Shown here one piece after another: positions 35,293 to 47,034 of a stretch of DNA of 64,000 nt. A program made the position numbers and the translations under genes. Source of the DNA: Drosophila miranda. Its lineage: Eukaryota; Arthropoda; Insecta; Diptera; Drosophilidae. The notes beneath the pieces are model-generated. The model saw only the letters and a program-made list of their open reading frames with translations, had not been told where the DNA came from and made no database searches. How positions within the stretch are numbered: the stretch's first letter is position 1; every line of letters starts with the position of its first letter. The DNA is taken from the NCBI RefSeq assembly GCF_003369915.1, contig NC_046674.1:23191657-23255656 (forward strand), in the 5' to 3' direction.

Positions 35293-35820
35293 TGTTCAGT
35301 TGCAGAAATATGCTTAAGTAATAGTTTATAATACCCGTCGGCATAACACAGAGGCACCGTGACACAGTGTTCTATTTAACATGTAATATAATACCTCACG
35401 ACAACACACTGGCCACTGCAGTGAGTTCTGCTGACAATGCACTCTCTCCGCAGATGGCAAAGACAGCGGGGCAGTTGCTGACCATCAAAATATCGCAATT
35501 GCCCACCAGACACTAAAATTATCCATAATACACAAAACATATATTTTACAGACTCAGCACTTTTGTACCTTTTATCACCTATAAATAAGAATCAGTTTTA
35601 TCAATAAAATCAGTATCAGAAACAGTACCATAACTGCCTGTCACTCATCTTCCATCGCAATTATCAGAGGCTGTCGCCGTGTCTTCAGACCCTCCCTTGC
35701 GCACCGTAGGATACCCACTCCGCAGTCCAACTCGTTCAAGTTCTAGTTGCGACGACCAAACTGTAGACGGTTTATGTACCGTATGCAACCCAGCTTCCTA
35801 TACACACACACACATTAACA
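35293..35820 (+). repeat. BEL 5' LTR of B5
   Basis: 528 bp. TATA-type box CTATAAATA at 35579-35587 and poly(A) signal AATAAA at 35603-35608. Ends in a CA tract and TTAACA. Confidence 0.85.
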
Positions 35821-35822
35821 TT

Positions 35823-35835
35823 TGGTGACCCCGAC
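35823..35835 (+). promoter_or_regulatory. Primer-binding site, tRNA-Trp type
   Basis: TGGTGACCCCGAC, 2 bp after the LTR, is complementary to the 3' end of tryptophan tRNA as I recall it (…GTCGGGGTCA plus CCA); the match stops after 13 nt. The same site follows the LTR in B2, B3, B4 and B7. Confidence 0.7.
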
Positions 35836-36234
35836 CTTGGTCATCCTTTCAAACTGTCAGACAAGCTACAGTGAATGGATTCGGACTGGACATCAGATTG
35901 AAGCAGTCAACAGGACATCTTCAATAAAAATTTGGCATCAGGCCATACACTTACGGTAGCATCTCCTACCAATAAGTATCACTTTGGCAAATCTGACATA
36001 TTCAGGTTATCAGCCAACAGAAAAACAGCTATAGAATTCGATTACCACCAAGGTAATCAATTTTTGTTGTTCCGTGCGTTCCATAGATTGGAAACAGCAC
36101 AAATCCCTCCATCCAACACATCACCTGTACTATTACCTTTCTGACCGACAACGGTTGCGATTCGGAGCGTATCCAGCTGCAAAGCAAATAAAACACTCCC
36201 AACGGGTCAGAAGTAATAAGTACAAACAGATAGA

Positions 36235-39200
36235 ATGGATACACATATGGAGGCAGAAGCTGCCGCTACAATGGCAATGGATGTGCAGCAAGAGATTGGT
36301 GAGGAAATATCGAGGTGCATTCGGAAATTTAAAAAAGATTCCCAAGAACGAAAGCAAACGGCCTCTTATTTTCAAGCCAAAATATCAGCACTCGAAAATG
36401 CGTGGAATCGCTTTAACAAAAACGACTCCAAACTTCGCGATACAGACAAAACGGATGAATACGTTAAATTCCGTGAAGACTTACGTACAACATGTAAGCA
36501 ATACATTACGATTTTTACCGAATGCATGGATAAGCTATCACAGACGTCTAGTGCTCGTGGGGAAAGTCAAATCGTCCCTAAAGAAAAGCATGAGAAACCT
36601 TCAGTAGGTCCCAAAGAAAGCGATCTGATCCAGCAGTCCTCGAAGGATTACAGCAAACTGCTTTCACTATGTCGCCGACAAAAGGCCATAGTAGAGTCCG
36701 TTAAACGCAATCTGAAACAACTTTCAGAGGCGGAAGGACGCACATCAAGTGATTTGATAAAATCACTATGGACTCAAGCGCAGGAAGTCCACTTCACAAT
36801 TCATGAGGAATACGAGGACCCAGTGGAAGGAGGATATGACATGGAATCCTACCTAACACTGGAAAGTAAGGTCCAAAGAGCATTGGCAAAATCAGCCACA
36901 CCAAACACGTGTAACGTGCAGCTTCCACGCATCAGCATCCCAAAGTTTGATGGGGATCTATTAAAGTGGACCCAGTTCTTCGATCTGTTCTCATGCATGG
37001 TGCATGAGACCAACATGCCTACGGTGAAAAAGATGTGGTATCTTAAAACCACCGTTACCGGCGAGGCAGAAAGATTGATTCGACATATCGATCTAAAGGA
37101 AGAAAATTATGAAGCCGCTTGGGAAATACTAGTTGACGCATACAACAATCCCAGAGATGTTTCGAACACGGTACTGAACCGCTTCCTCAATCACCAAACA
37201 ATTAATGACGATCCCAAGTCATTAAAAGAGTTGTATATAACAACCATAGAATCCCTTGCATCACTAAAGGGATTGGGCATCAATATATCTACATGGGATC
37301 CGATATTGATTGCCATTATCAGAAACAAACTGGATGTAACAAATAAGGCCTTGTATGAGCAATCATTGGGAAGCTCAAAGGACATCCAGGCGCTGGATAC
37401 GATGCTTCAGTTCTTGGAGCAAAGAATTCGGGTTCTAGGAACCAGTAAGAAGCCACCAGCAGCAAGGAGAGAGCCAAAAGCCACGACATGTGCATCAGCA
37501 AACACAGGGAGAGCGCGAGCACCCTTATGCACATTCTGCAAGAAAGCAAGCCATTGGCTCTACGGATGCGAAGAATTTCGCTCCAAATCTCTATCAGAAC
37601 GACTAAATTGGGTACAAAAACAAAAAATGTGCGTTAATTGTTTTAGAACAAATCACAAAACAAACGCATGCCCTGGTCGAAACTGCTTCAAGTGTGACAA
37701 GAAGCACAACACGATGCTACATTTGGAAACATAATCAGGCGCAGCTACAGAATCAAGAGGCCCGACGGTTGGTGCAGCAAGTAACAATAGTTACAATCTT
37801 CTGGCCACAGCAAAGGTGGCAGTAGAAGCCAACAACGGGCAGGTTGCTAATTTCAGAGCACTGCTAGATTCAGGATCACAGATAAACTTGATCTCTGAAC
37901 GAATGGCATCAATGTTGTCACTTAAACTAAAAGACACAACATTACGGATCGAAGGAATTGGAGGTCAATCAAAGACCAGCAGAGCACGAGTAAATGTGCT
38001 CATGAAATCCCTTCACAATGGTTTTACGCAAAGAATTGAAGCTTTCGTATTACCACAGATAATAGCTGATCAACCAGCTCAGGCACTCGATTCAGAGAGC
38101 TTAAACGTACCAAGCAAGATCTCACTGGCAGATCCAAACTTCCATAAGCCAGGCAAAATCGACATGCTAATTGGAGCCGAGCATTACTACTCGCTGCTGC
38201 TACCAGATCAACAGCAGCTAAGGACAGGAGGCCCGTTGCTACAAAACACGAAACTGGGATGGATTGTGGCAGGAAAAGTCAAATCTGCCCACAATTCCTC
38301 ACCCATTTGTGCAACGGGAGTAAACGAGCTCATGGAAAGATTCTGGACTCTGGACAATCTAGAGACGGAAGACAAACCACGCACTCCAGTGGAAGCACGG
38401 TGCGAAGCTCATTTTATAGAAAATCTTCAGACAGCTTCAGACGGCCGTTTTATTGTAAAGCTCCCATTTTCCGAACACCCTTCAGCCCTGGGGGAGTCGT
38501 TGGAAACCGCAACAAAAAGATTCCTAGCGTTGGAGCGGCGAAGCTCACCAGAAACTTGGAAGAGTTATGTGGACTTCATGGAAGAGTATGAAGGACTAGG
38601 ACATATGAAGATGGTGCCAGCATCAAAAGTTCCCAAAAGGCACTACTTCATTCCACATCATTGTGTACTCAAACCTGAAAGCACCACCACAAAGCTTCGG
38701 GTAGTATTCGATGCCTCATGCAAATCAACAAGCGGGAAATCTTTGAACGACATTCTGCAGGCTGGACCCACCGTTCAGAGCGAACTTATGTCCATTCTGC
38801 TACGATTTCGAATTCATAAGTACGTATTCACAGCGGACATAGAAAAGATGTACCGGCAAGTGTGGATGAACCCGGAGGATCAATTCCATCAGATGATAGT
38901 CTGGAGAAACAATCCATCCGAAGAGATCAGGTACTATCGCCTGAAAACAGTAACATATGGGACAACAGCTGCTCCGTTCCTAGCAACGAAATGTCTGGAT
39001 CATTTGGCAATACAATACAAAGACAGACTACCAGTAGGATCAACAACATTAAAAACCGATTTCTATGTTGACGACTGTCTAACTGGAGCAAACACGATTC
39101 CAGAGGCAATTCATGTTCGACAAGAACTAAATAAGATATTGCTACCGTCCGGATTCAAATTGCGCAAGTGGTGCTCCAACAATGAGCAACTTCTCCAAGG

Positions 39201-41775
39201 AATCCCCAAAGAGGATGCTGTAACCGATGTAAAACTAGGAGAGACACTAGAGCACTACAGCGTGAAAACTCTGGGTCTCATCTGGATGCCGAAGAAGGAT
39301 ACATTGTGTGGACGAACACAGAAAAGCCAGGCTACACGCATCACCAAACGGGTGGTATGTTCCGAACTGGCCCAAATCTTTGACCCACTAGGACTCTTTT
39401 CACCGGTGGTAGTAAAGGCAAAAATCTTCATGCAACAACTTTGGGAGCTCAAACTGGATTGGGATGACGAATTACCATTACAACACCAAACCGAATGGAA
39501 AGAATACCGGGACGACTTACAAACATTGAACAAAATGCAAGTTCCCCGGCATATCTACGATGGTAAAATTCCAGTTACCCAAGAACTCCATACGTTTGTA
39601 GATGCATCAGAACGAGCATATGGCGCAGCTGTATATGTACGCGCTACATACAAAAACAACCAAGTGTCAGTAAGACTGCTCTGTTCGAAATCACGTGTGG
39701 CGCCGACAGCCAAACAATCGCTACCACGGTTAGAACTTTGTGCTGCAGTCCTCGGTGCCGAGCTCACAAACCGAGTCCGACAGGATCTGCACATGGACAT
39801 TAACACGGTTTCAGGATGGTGTTGGAGTGATTCCACCGTTGTGTTATCCTGGATAAACGCATCGTCATCAACATACCATACCTTTGTGGCAAATCGAATA
39901 GCCAAAATCCAGGCATTAACAAACCAGTCACAATGGCGTCACGTGTCATCGGCCAACAACGCAGCCGATGTCCTGTCGAGAGGAATCGCAGCAAGCAGAC
40001 TGGCAGATCACAATCTGTGGTTATATGGATCATTATTCCTGCACGAATCTCGAGACAACTGGACGAAGGCACCCAACATAGAACCCAGCAATCTTGAGAG
40101 AAAAGCTAAACATGTAAGCTTGCCAATCACACCTAGCGCACTTGGGGACGAATTATATACTTGCAGACATAGCAACTCGTTTCACAAACTGCAACGCATT
40201 GTGGCATATATGTTACGCTTCTGCTACAAAACCAACAGAGCGAACACCACGACGCTCTGCGCAGAAGAACTGACTCACGCTCGCACTATAATCCTGCGAA
40301 CCATACAACAAGTCGAGTTTACAGCAGAGTTAAAACAGTTCCAACGCTATAAGACTGTGGATAGAAAGAGCTCGATCAAATCGTTATCTCCCTTCCTAGG
40401 AGACGATGAGCTCATCCGAGTTGGTGGTAGACTTGAAGAAGCTCTACTTCCATACAACGCAAAACACCCAGTTTTGCTGCCTTACAATGACCCAATCGTC
40501 AAAATGATCTTGCGGGAGCTACATGAGGAGAACATGCATTGTGGTGCTCAAGCATTAAGGGCAATCGCAAGACAACAATATTGGATTATCAATGACAAGA
40601 CAATGGCTAGAAGCATCATCCACAGCTGTGTTAGATGCACCAAGGCTAGACCAAAGCTGATGCACCAGATCATGGGCAATCTCCCAGCACAACGAGTCAC
40701 ACAAGCACGCCCGTTTCTTAATGCAGGCGTCGACTACTGTGGACCAATCTCGATCCACCATAAGATCCGAGGGAAAAGACCAGGGAAAAGGCATACATCG
40801 CCGTGTTCTGCTGCTTTTCCACAAAGGCAGTACACCTGGAGCTGGTAAGCGACCTGACCACAGATGCATTCTTGGCCGCCCTGCGTCGATTCTTAAGCAG
40901 ACGTGGGAAGTGCCAAACTATTCATTGCGACAATGCAACGAACTTTGTGGGTGCAAACAACCAGCTTAAAGAATTAGAAGACTCTATATTCAGCTCAAAG
41001 GCAAGTGCTCTGATCACGAATCATTGCAACAAAAAACAAGTGGATTTTAAATTCATTCCTCCCAGGGCTCCATCGTTTGGCGGCCTCTGGGAAGCGGCGG
41101 TAAAATCAGAAAAAAAAGCTGTTGATAACAACCACCAACACAGCCTCATTGACGTTTGAAGAACTAAACACAGTGATAATCGAAATTGAAGCAATTCTCA
41201 ATTCTCGACCCATCACTCCAATGTCAAATGATCCCACTGATACAGCAGCGCTCACCCCAGGACACTTCTTGATAGGTGAACCATTGACAACGCCTCCTGA
41301 CGTCAATACTGATCAACAAGGAAGAACATTGGTCAAGCGCTGGGAATTGGTATCGCGCCTAAAGCATTCATTCTGGAAACAATGGTCTACAGAATACCTC
41401 AAAGAATTGCAAGCTCGGCATAAATGGAAGACCGCTTCACCAAACGTACCTGAAGGATTATTAGTTTTGGTTAAGGAAGACAACCTTCCTGTAATGAAGT
41501 GGCCAATGGGTCGCATCATTAAGACATATCCTGGACAGGACAACCACGTACGAGTGGTTGACGTTAAGACAGCATCTGGCGTATACAAGCGCCCTATCAC
41601 TCGTCTAGCGCCGCTCTTTCCAGAAGATGTGGCAATCAAACGTTCCCACAACGTGATCAGTGACACCACGGAGATTGATGAGCCACCCACACAGCGAACA
41701 ACAAAATTGTCACCTACATTAACATCAACAGATGGGCAACCTGACGTATACTGCGGGAAAAAACACTGTATTTAA
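36235..41775 (+). pseudogene. BEL gag-pol polyprotein (B5), interrupted by stop and frameshifts
   Basis: Gag (36235-37734) ends with knuckles CX2CX4HX4C (CTFCKKASHWLYGC and CVNCFRTNHKTNAC) and a third CX2C..H motif. TAA at 37732-37734 interrupts what is one frame with pol. Protease DSG is at 37867-37875, RT YVDD at 39064-39075, RNase H TFVDASERAYG near 39592, integrase zinc finger near 40500-40650, first catalytic Asp in AGVDYCGP near 40730. A two-base frameshift near 40785 and a longer A-run near 41110 break the integrase core; the C-terminal region is open to 41775. In an active BEL element these proteins make particles, copy the RNA and integrate the cDNA. Confidence 0.92.
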
Positions 41776-43454
41776 AGTCTTTTTTTTATATCCGATCTTA
41801 CTTACACCTGAACTGCGATAAATTGTTTCAAGTTTCCTAATTCGTGCGTCAGCCGAAACAATAGAAATTTGGCCGACGGTACTCAGAAAACAGAAATATA
41901 ATACATAAGACATTCCTAGAATCAATTTGAGACGTAAAATCTTCCAATTTGAATAATTTGAGAAGCATTGTATTTATTACTACAGTGGTTCAAATTTTAT
42001 TAGCTTAGGTAAAAATACAAAAGAAATGTTTACTCCCAAACCGCAGGGTTCTAATAGTTAACATCCATGTTTTGTTTGTTGTTATACCCGATACTCAAAA
42101 TGAGTATTGGGGTATATTAGATTTGTGGTAAAAGTGGATGTGTGTAACGTCCAGAAGGAATCGTTTCCGACCCCATAAAGTATATATATTCTGGATCAGC
42201 ATCAATAGCCGAGTCGATTGAGCCCTGTCTGTCTGTCTGTCTGTCCGTCTGTCCGTCTGTCCGTCCGTCCGTCTGTCCGTCCGTCCGTCTGTCCGTCCCC
42301 TTCAGCGCCTAGTGCTCAAAGACTATAAGAGCTAGAGCAACGATGTTTTGGATCCAGACTTCTGTGATATGTTACTGCTACAAAAATATTTCAAAACTTC
42401 GCCCCACCCACTTCCGCCCCCACAAAGGATGAAAATCTGTGGCATCCACAATTTTAAAGATATGAAAAAACCAGAAACGTAGAATTGTAGAGAATGACCA
42501 TATCTTTAAGACTGCAGAATCTGAATTGGATCGTATTATTATTATAGCCAGCATCAAGAAAACAATTTCATTTTTTCTCGCCCTGTCTCTCTCTAACACA
42601 CACGTAGCATAGGCGGCTTTGCTTAGAGTAAAACATTAGCGCCTAGATCTCAGAGACTATAAAAGCTAGAGCAACCAAATTTGGTATCCACACTCCTAAT
42701 ATATCGGACCGAGACGAGTTTGTTTCAAAATTTCGCCATACCCCCTTCCGCCCACACAAAGGACGAAAATCTGTTGCATCCACAATATTGCACATTCGAG
42801 AAAACTAAAAACGCAGAATCATAGATAATGACCATATCTATCAGATTGCTGAATCTGGATCAGATCGGATCATTTTTATACCCAAAAGGAACAAATCAAT
42901 TTGCACTGGCTACGCAGCGCCCGACATCACGCTCAGACTGATTTTCTGTCTCTCTCGCACGCACTCTTTGTCGTGTCGTTCAATATTAGCGGCGTCTGCC
43001 GGAGGAGAGCCATACTGACTTAGTATCGGGTATAACCGTAGAGTTGCGGTGTCCGCAGCAACTCACAACGTTCCCCCTCGTTTTTTCTACACAAATGTTC
43101 GAATTGTTGAAATGATGCGTGGGCGATCGAGGATTACTTGTAATTTCTAAAAGTATACATTTATTTTTATTTATTAATAATTTCTTTCGATATTCGTGTA
43201 CGAAAATATTTGAACAGATATAAACGTTAAACAGGGAACTAAAGTGGAATGCAAAACCAAACAACAAAAAAAAACGTTAAACAGTAAATACAAATTTGGA
43301 CAGAAACTACAATTGTGGGAAAGAATTGGCGTGGGAACAGATGAATGGTTAGGTTGGGTTGGCTAAGGCGTTCGTGATTTAGCTTAAACTAACATTTTGC
43401 CTTAGAATGATAGTCCGCTGGTAGGTTGTGGAGATGGTGAACATCATCCAACAA
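41776..43454 (-). other. P6 3' UTR and flank, interrupted by DINE-1 copy C
   Basis: Junction zone as elsewhere, with the B4/B5-type short deletion after the pol stop and DINE-1 copy C at the same site as copy A. The polo 3' UTR and its AATAAA cluster (about 43159-43174) are intact. Confidence 0.7.
42082..43080 (+). mobile_element. DINE-1/INE-1 element, copy C (same insertion as copy A)
   Basis: 999 bp, the same orientation and same insertion point as copy A, and nearly identical. It lacks about 124 bp present in A between two CCCCCTTCCGCCC direct repeats (junction near 42753), the signature of slippage or recombination between short repeats. A and C are therefore one insertion duplicated with the array. 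Confidence 0.9.
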
Positions 43455-45745
43455 TTAAACAAACATCTTCTCCAGCATTTTTCTAAGTTTTTCTTGGGCA
43501 TAGCGTATCTTTTGATATAATTCTTTGGACACACCGTTCTCCACGATGGTCGAGAAGCGATATGTGCGGAAGTTCTTCTCGTGATCCATGTATGTAATGG
43601 CACTCATACGCGGACAAAGAATGAGCTTCATGTGATCCGAAAAATTAAGCTGAAATCAGGAATAGTTTTGGTTAATTTCTATAAGTCGGGAGAGCATTTA
43701 CTAAATTTGTGTAGCTACCTGTACGGAACCGTTGGTAAGATGCATGACCACAGCACACGTTGTGCGGAACCAGGAGTGCAAATGGGGCATACGCGATATC
43801 TGATCACTCTCAATGTTCACATTATTGGGTCCAGCCTTCACGAGATGCTCGATCATGTAACGCTTGAAGTAGGAAAGCAGCTTCATCTTTTTATCAAGTG
43901 TCTTGCAGTAATCGGTCGTAGTCATGTAGCTCTCCTTTCCGTCCTTGTCTATGAAGTGGACGTTGATCTGGTTCGGAAGCAGAATCAATTTGGTTGTGTC
44001 GTTGAACATAACGCCAATGCCCTCATCACAGAGCTGATAACCGAAGCCGTATTTTTCACTGTAGTCGACCCATTTGGATATCCAGAAGAGCGGCTGTGCT
44101 GCAGGATCGGTATTCTCATCCTCGAGATTGCCTTGCAGTATGCGCGGCTGTAAGCACGAGATGATTAATAATTATTTAACAGATACAATCACTGCAATGA
44201 TTACAAACCTTGTTGTTGATCAGATTGGTGAGCTGCTGGTGCAAGCTCTCAATGTCGCTGCGGTAGTCTTCGTTGTGGCGGCACACCTGGGCCGAGGCAG
44301 TGATGGCGTCGTGCAAGTTGGTATTGAGGAATGTTGACTCCAGACGAGTATCATCCCTAATGCCGTTCATCTCCATCAGCGGCTTGCGATGAATGGAGTC
44401 TTCAATGGTGTCGTTGATGCCAATTCGCGGAGCCATAGTTAGGCAAGAGCTTGGCAAGAACGTTGGCACCTTCGAGCCCTTCAGGAAGTCGTAGTTCAGC
44501 AACTGGCCAATTGCTGGGCGGCTCTCAGGGTTCGGCTGGAGCATGGAGATCACCATATCAGCAGCAGGTTTTCTCAAGTAGCTTGGCACTCTGTACTCGC
44601 ACTTCTTGATCTTTGAATAAGTGTCCTTCAGCGTTTTGGTCTCAAACGGGTGTTGGCCTACCAACAGAGTGTACATGACGCAGCCAATGGACCATATGTC
44701 CACTTCGAACGAATGCCCCTTTTTGGTGAGAATTTCTGGGGCAATGTAGTTTGGGGTGCCGCACAGAGTCTTCTTGCGTTCGCCCTCATATTCGATGCGA
44801 GTGGCTAGGCCAAAGTCGCCAATCTTCACGTGCAGCATATCGTTCAAGAACAGGTTTCCTAGCTTCAAGTCGCGATGGATAATGCGGTTGTCGTGCAGAT
44901 ACTTGACGCCTTGGATGATCTGGTAAATGTAGTAGCGGCACTCGAACTCCGTGATGCTTTTCCAGCGCTTGTGCAGCTCCATCATCGACTGAGTGGCAAA
45001 AAGGCGGGATCCATTAGTTCGGAAGAACGCATGCTATGCTGAATTTCCGGCGTACTTACCCGCTTCTTGCAAAGCTCCAGGACAATGTAAATGTTCTGGA
45101 CATCCTCGAAATAGCTATGGAACTTCACTATGTTGGGATGATTGAGACTACGATGAATGGTAATCTCCTGAGCGGTCTTCTCCTTCTGGTTGTGCTTGAT
45201 CATCAGCTTCTTTGATACGATTTTGCCGGCAAAAACATCGTCGGTCTCCACATCGATGATTTCGTAGCACTTGGCAAAGCCGCCCTGCACAAGCAATTGC
45301 AAAACATCTCATTATAGCCACAATTTTTTACTAAATAATTGTAAATTGAATGCGACGCGCCAAAAAAAAAAGAATGTACGTTTGCATGCATGTACATGTG
45401 GCTGGGCCGTCACTTCTTTGACAACTCTACCAGGCACACACACGCACGCGTTCACACATAAAACAGTGGAAGGGTGCCAAAGGAAACTGAGGCGAAAATA
45501 GATGTAAGCCGCATGCTTGTATGTGTTGGTTTGCATGCCCTTACATACATATGTGTATGCCCAGCGCTGTGAGGCTGCGCAGAGTTGTTAAAATGTGCAT
45601 GAGGATTCCCTAGAACACAATGATCCACTTCTGGGGCAAGTCTTACCTTTCCAAAGAAGCGCATACGCTTATACGTCCTGCGTTGATTGGAGTCGAAAAG
45701 ACGATCCGGTATATCTGTGCTTTTATCCTCCGGTTTTGCGGCCAT
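43455..45745 (-). CDS. polo: Polo kinase copy P6, intact
   Basis: Exons on the minus strand are 45647..45745, 45060..45284, 44209..44988, 43719..44147 and 43455..43649; 575 codons with correct splice signals. Catalytic and polo-box residues are kept. Differences: R117W (as P5), P221H (as P4, P5, P7), D554E (as P3, P7), and a private A475P in a helix of the polo-box region (HLVKAGPNN), which could destabilise that domain. Confidence 0.94.
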
Positions 45746-46136
45746 TTTGCTCTGATGTCCCTTTGCCTTGGCGTTCACTCGAAACACAAAAAACTTCCTC
45801 GCCTTCGCGTTGATGCAAAATCCGCTCTGTACACACCACGTCCAGTTAAATGCGTTCCCAAAGAAACAATTTAAGATTAATGCAAATGCCAAGACACAAA
45901 TGATCACTCGCAGACTATGGCTATGCCCACCGACACCACTCACAATTCACAGTTCACGAAAAATAGCCACAAAGCGGAGAACGCGCCGAAACCGTTCGAT
46001 TTAAATGCCAATGAAAATTAGTGATGTGCGCTGTACATAAATCGAGCTATAATAAATTTTAGTAGATGAATTTTTATATACTTGTGAGACTGATAAGTCA
46101 ACGCAACTACTTTTCTGAAATCAGAGCACTCTATTT
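45746..46136 (-). promoter_or_regulatory. P6 5' UTR and upstream region
   Basis: Same polo leader block, ending at LTR TGTT. Confidence 0.5.
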
Positions 46137-46497
46137 TGTTCAGTTGCAGAAATATGCTTAAGTAATAGTTTATAATACCCGTCGGCATAACACAGTGGCA
46201 CCGTGACACAGTGTTCTATTTAACATGTAATATAATACCTCACGACAACACACTGGCCACTGCAGTGAGTTCTGCTGACAATGCACTCTCTCCGCAGATG
46301 GCAAAGACAGCGGGGCAGTTGCTGACCATCAAAATATCGCAATTGCCCACCAGACACTAAAATTATCCATAATACACAAAACATATATTTTACAGACTCA
46401 GCACTTTTGTACCTTTTATCACCTATAAATAAGAATCAGTTTTATCAATAAAATCAGTATCAGAAACAGTACCATAACTGCCTGTCACTCATCTTCC
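46137..46497 (+). repeat. BEL LTR fragment B6 (only remnant of this copy)
   Basis: First 361 bp of the LTR, including CTATAAATA and AATAAA. It then jumps at CATCTTCC to TAGAATCAATTTGAG of the polo downstream flank. All BEL coding sequence is gone. The short CTTCCT/ATTCCT similarity at the joint suggests microhomology-mediated deletion. Confidence 0.88.
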
Positions 46498-47034
46498 TAG
46501 AATCAATTTGAGACGTAAAATCTTCCAATTTGAATAATTTGAGAAGCATTGTATTTATTACTACAGTGGTTCAAATTTTATTAGCTTAGGTAAAAATACA
46601 AAAGAAATTTTTACTCCCAAACCGCAGGGTTCTAATAGTTAACATCCATGTTTTGTTTGTTGTTTTTTCTACCCAATGTTCGAATTGTTGAAATGATGCG
46701 TGGGCGATCGAGGATTACTTGTAATTTCTAAAAGTATACATTTATTTTTATTTATTAATAATTTCTTTCGATATTCGTGTACGAAAATATTTAAACAGAT
46801 ATAAACGTTAAACAGGGAACTAAAGTGGAATGCAAAACCAAACAAAAAAAAAAACGTTAAACAGTAAATACAAATTTGGACAGAAACTACGATTGTGGGA
46901 AAGAATTGGCGTGGGAACAGATGAATGGTTAGGTTGGGTTGGCTAAGGCGTTCGTGATTTAGCTTAAACTAACATTTTGCCTTAGAATGATAGTCCGCTG
47001 GTAGGTTGTGGAGATGGTGAACATCATCCAACAA
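46498..47034 (-). other. P7 3' UTR and shortened flank
   Basis: Begins inside the flank because of the B6 deletion, so the spacing between P6 and P7 is the shortest in the array. Polo 3' UTR and AATAAA cluster are present. No gene. Confidence 0.7.

Larger units (their letters stand above)
35293..41775 (+). mobile_element. BEL/Pao element B5, most complete copy
   Basis: Best preserved internal region: LTR, primer site, leader, full gag and nearly full pol in one frame apart from a nonsense codon, a two-base frameshift and an A-run frameshift. No 3' LTR and no polypurine tract followed by LTR sequence. It reads toward P6, opposite to polo. Confidence 0.92.
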
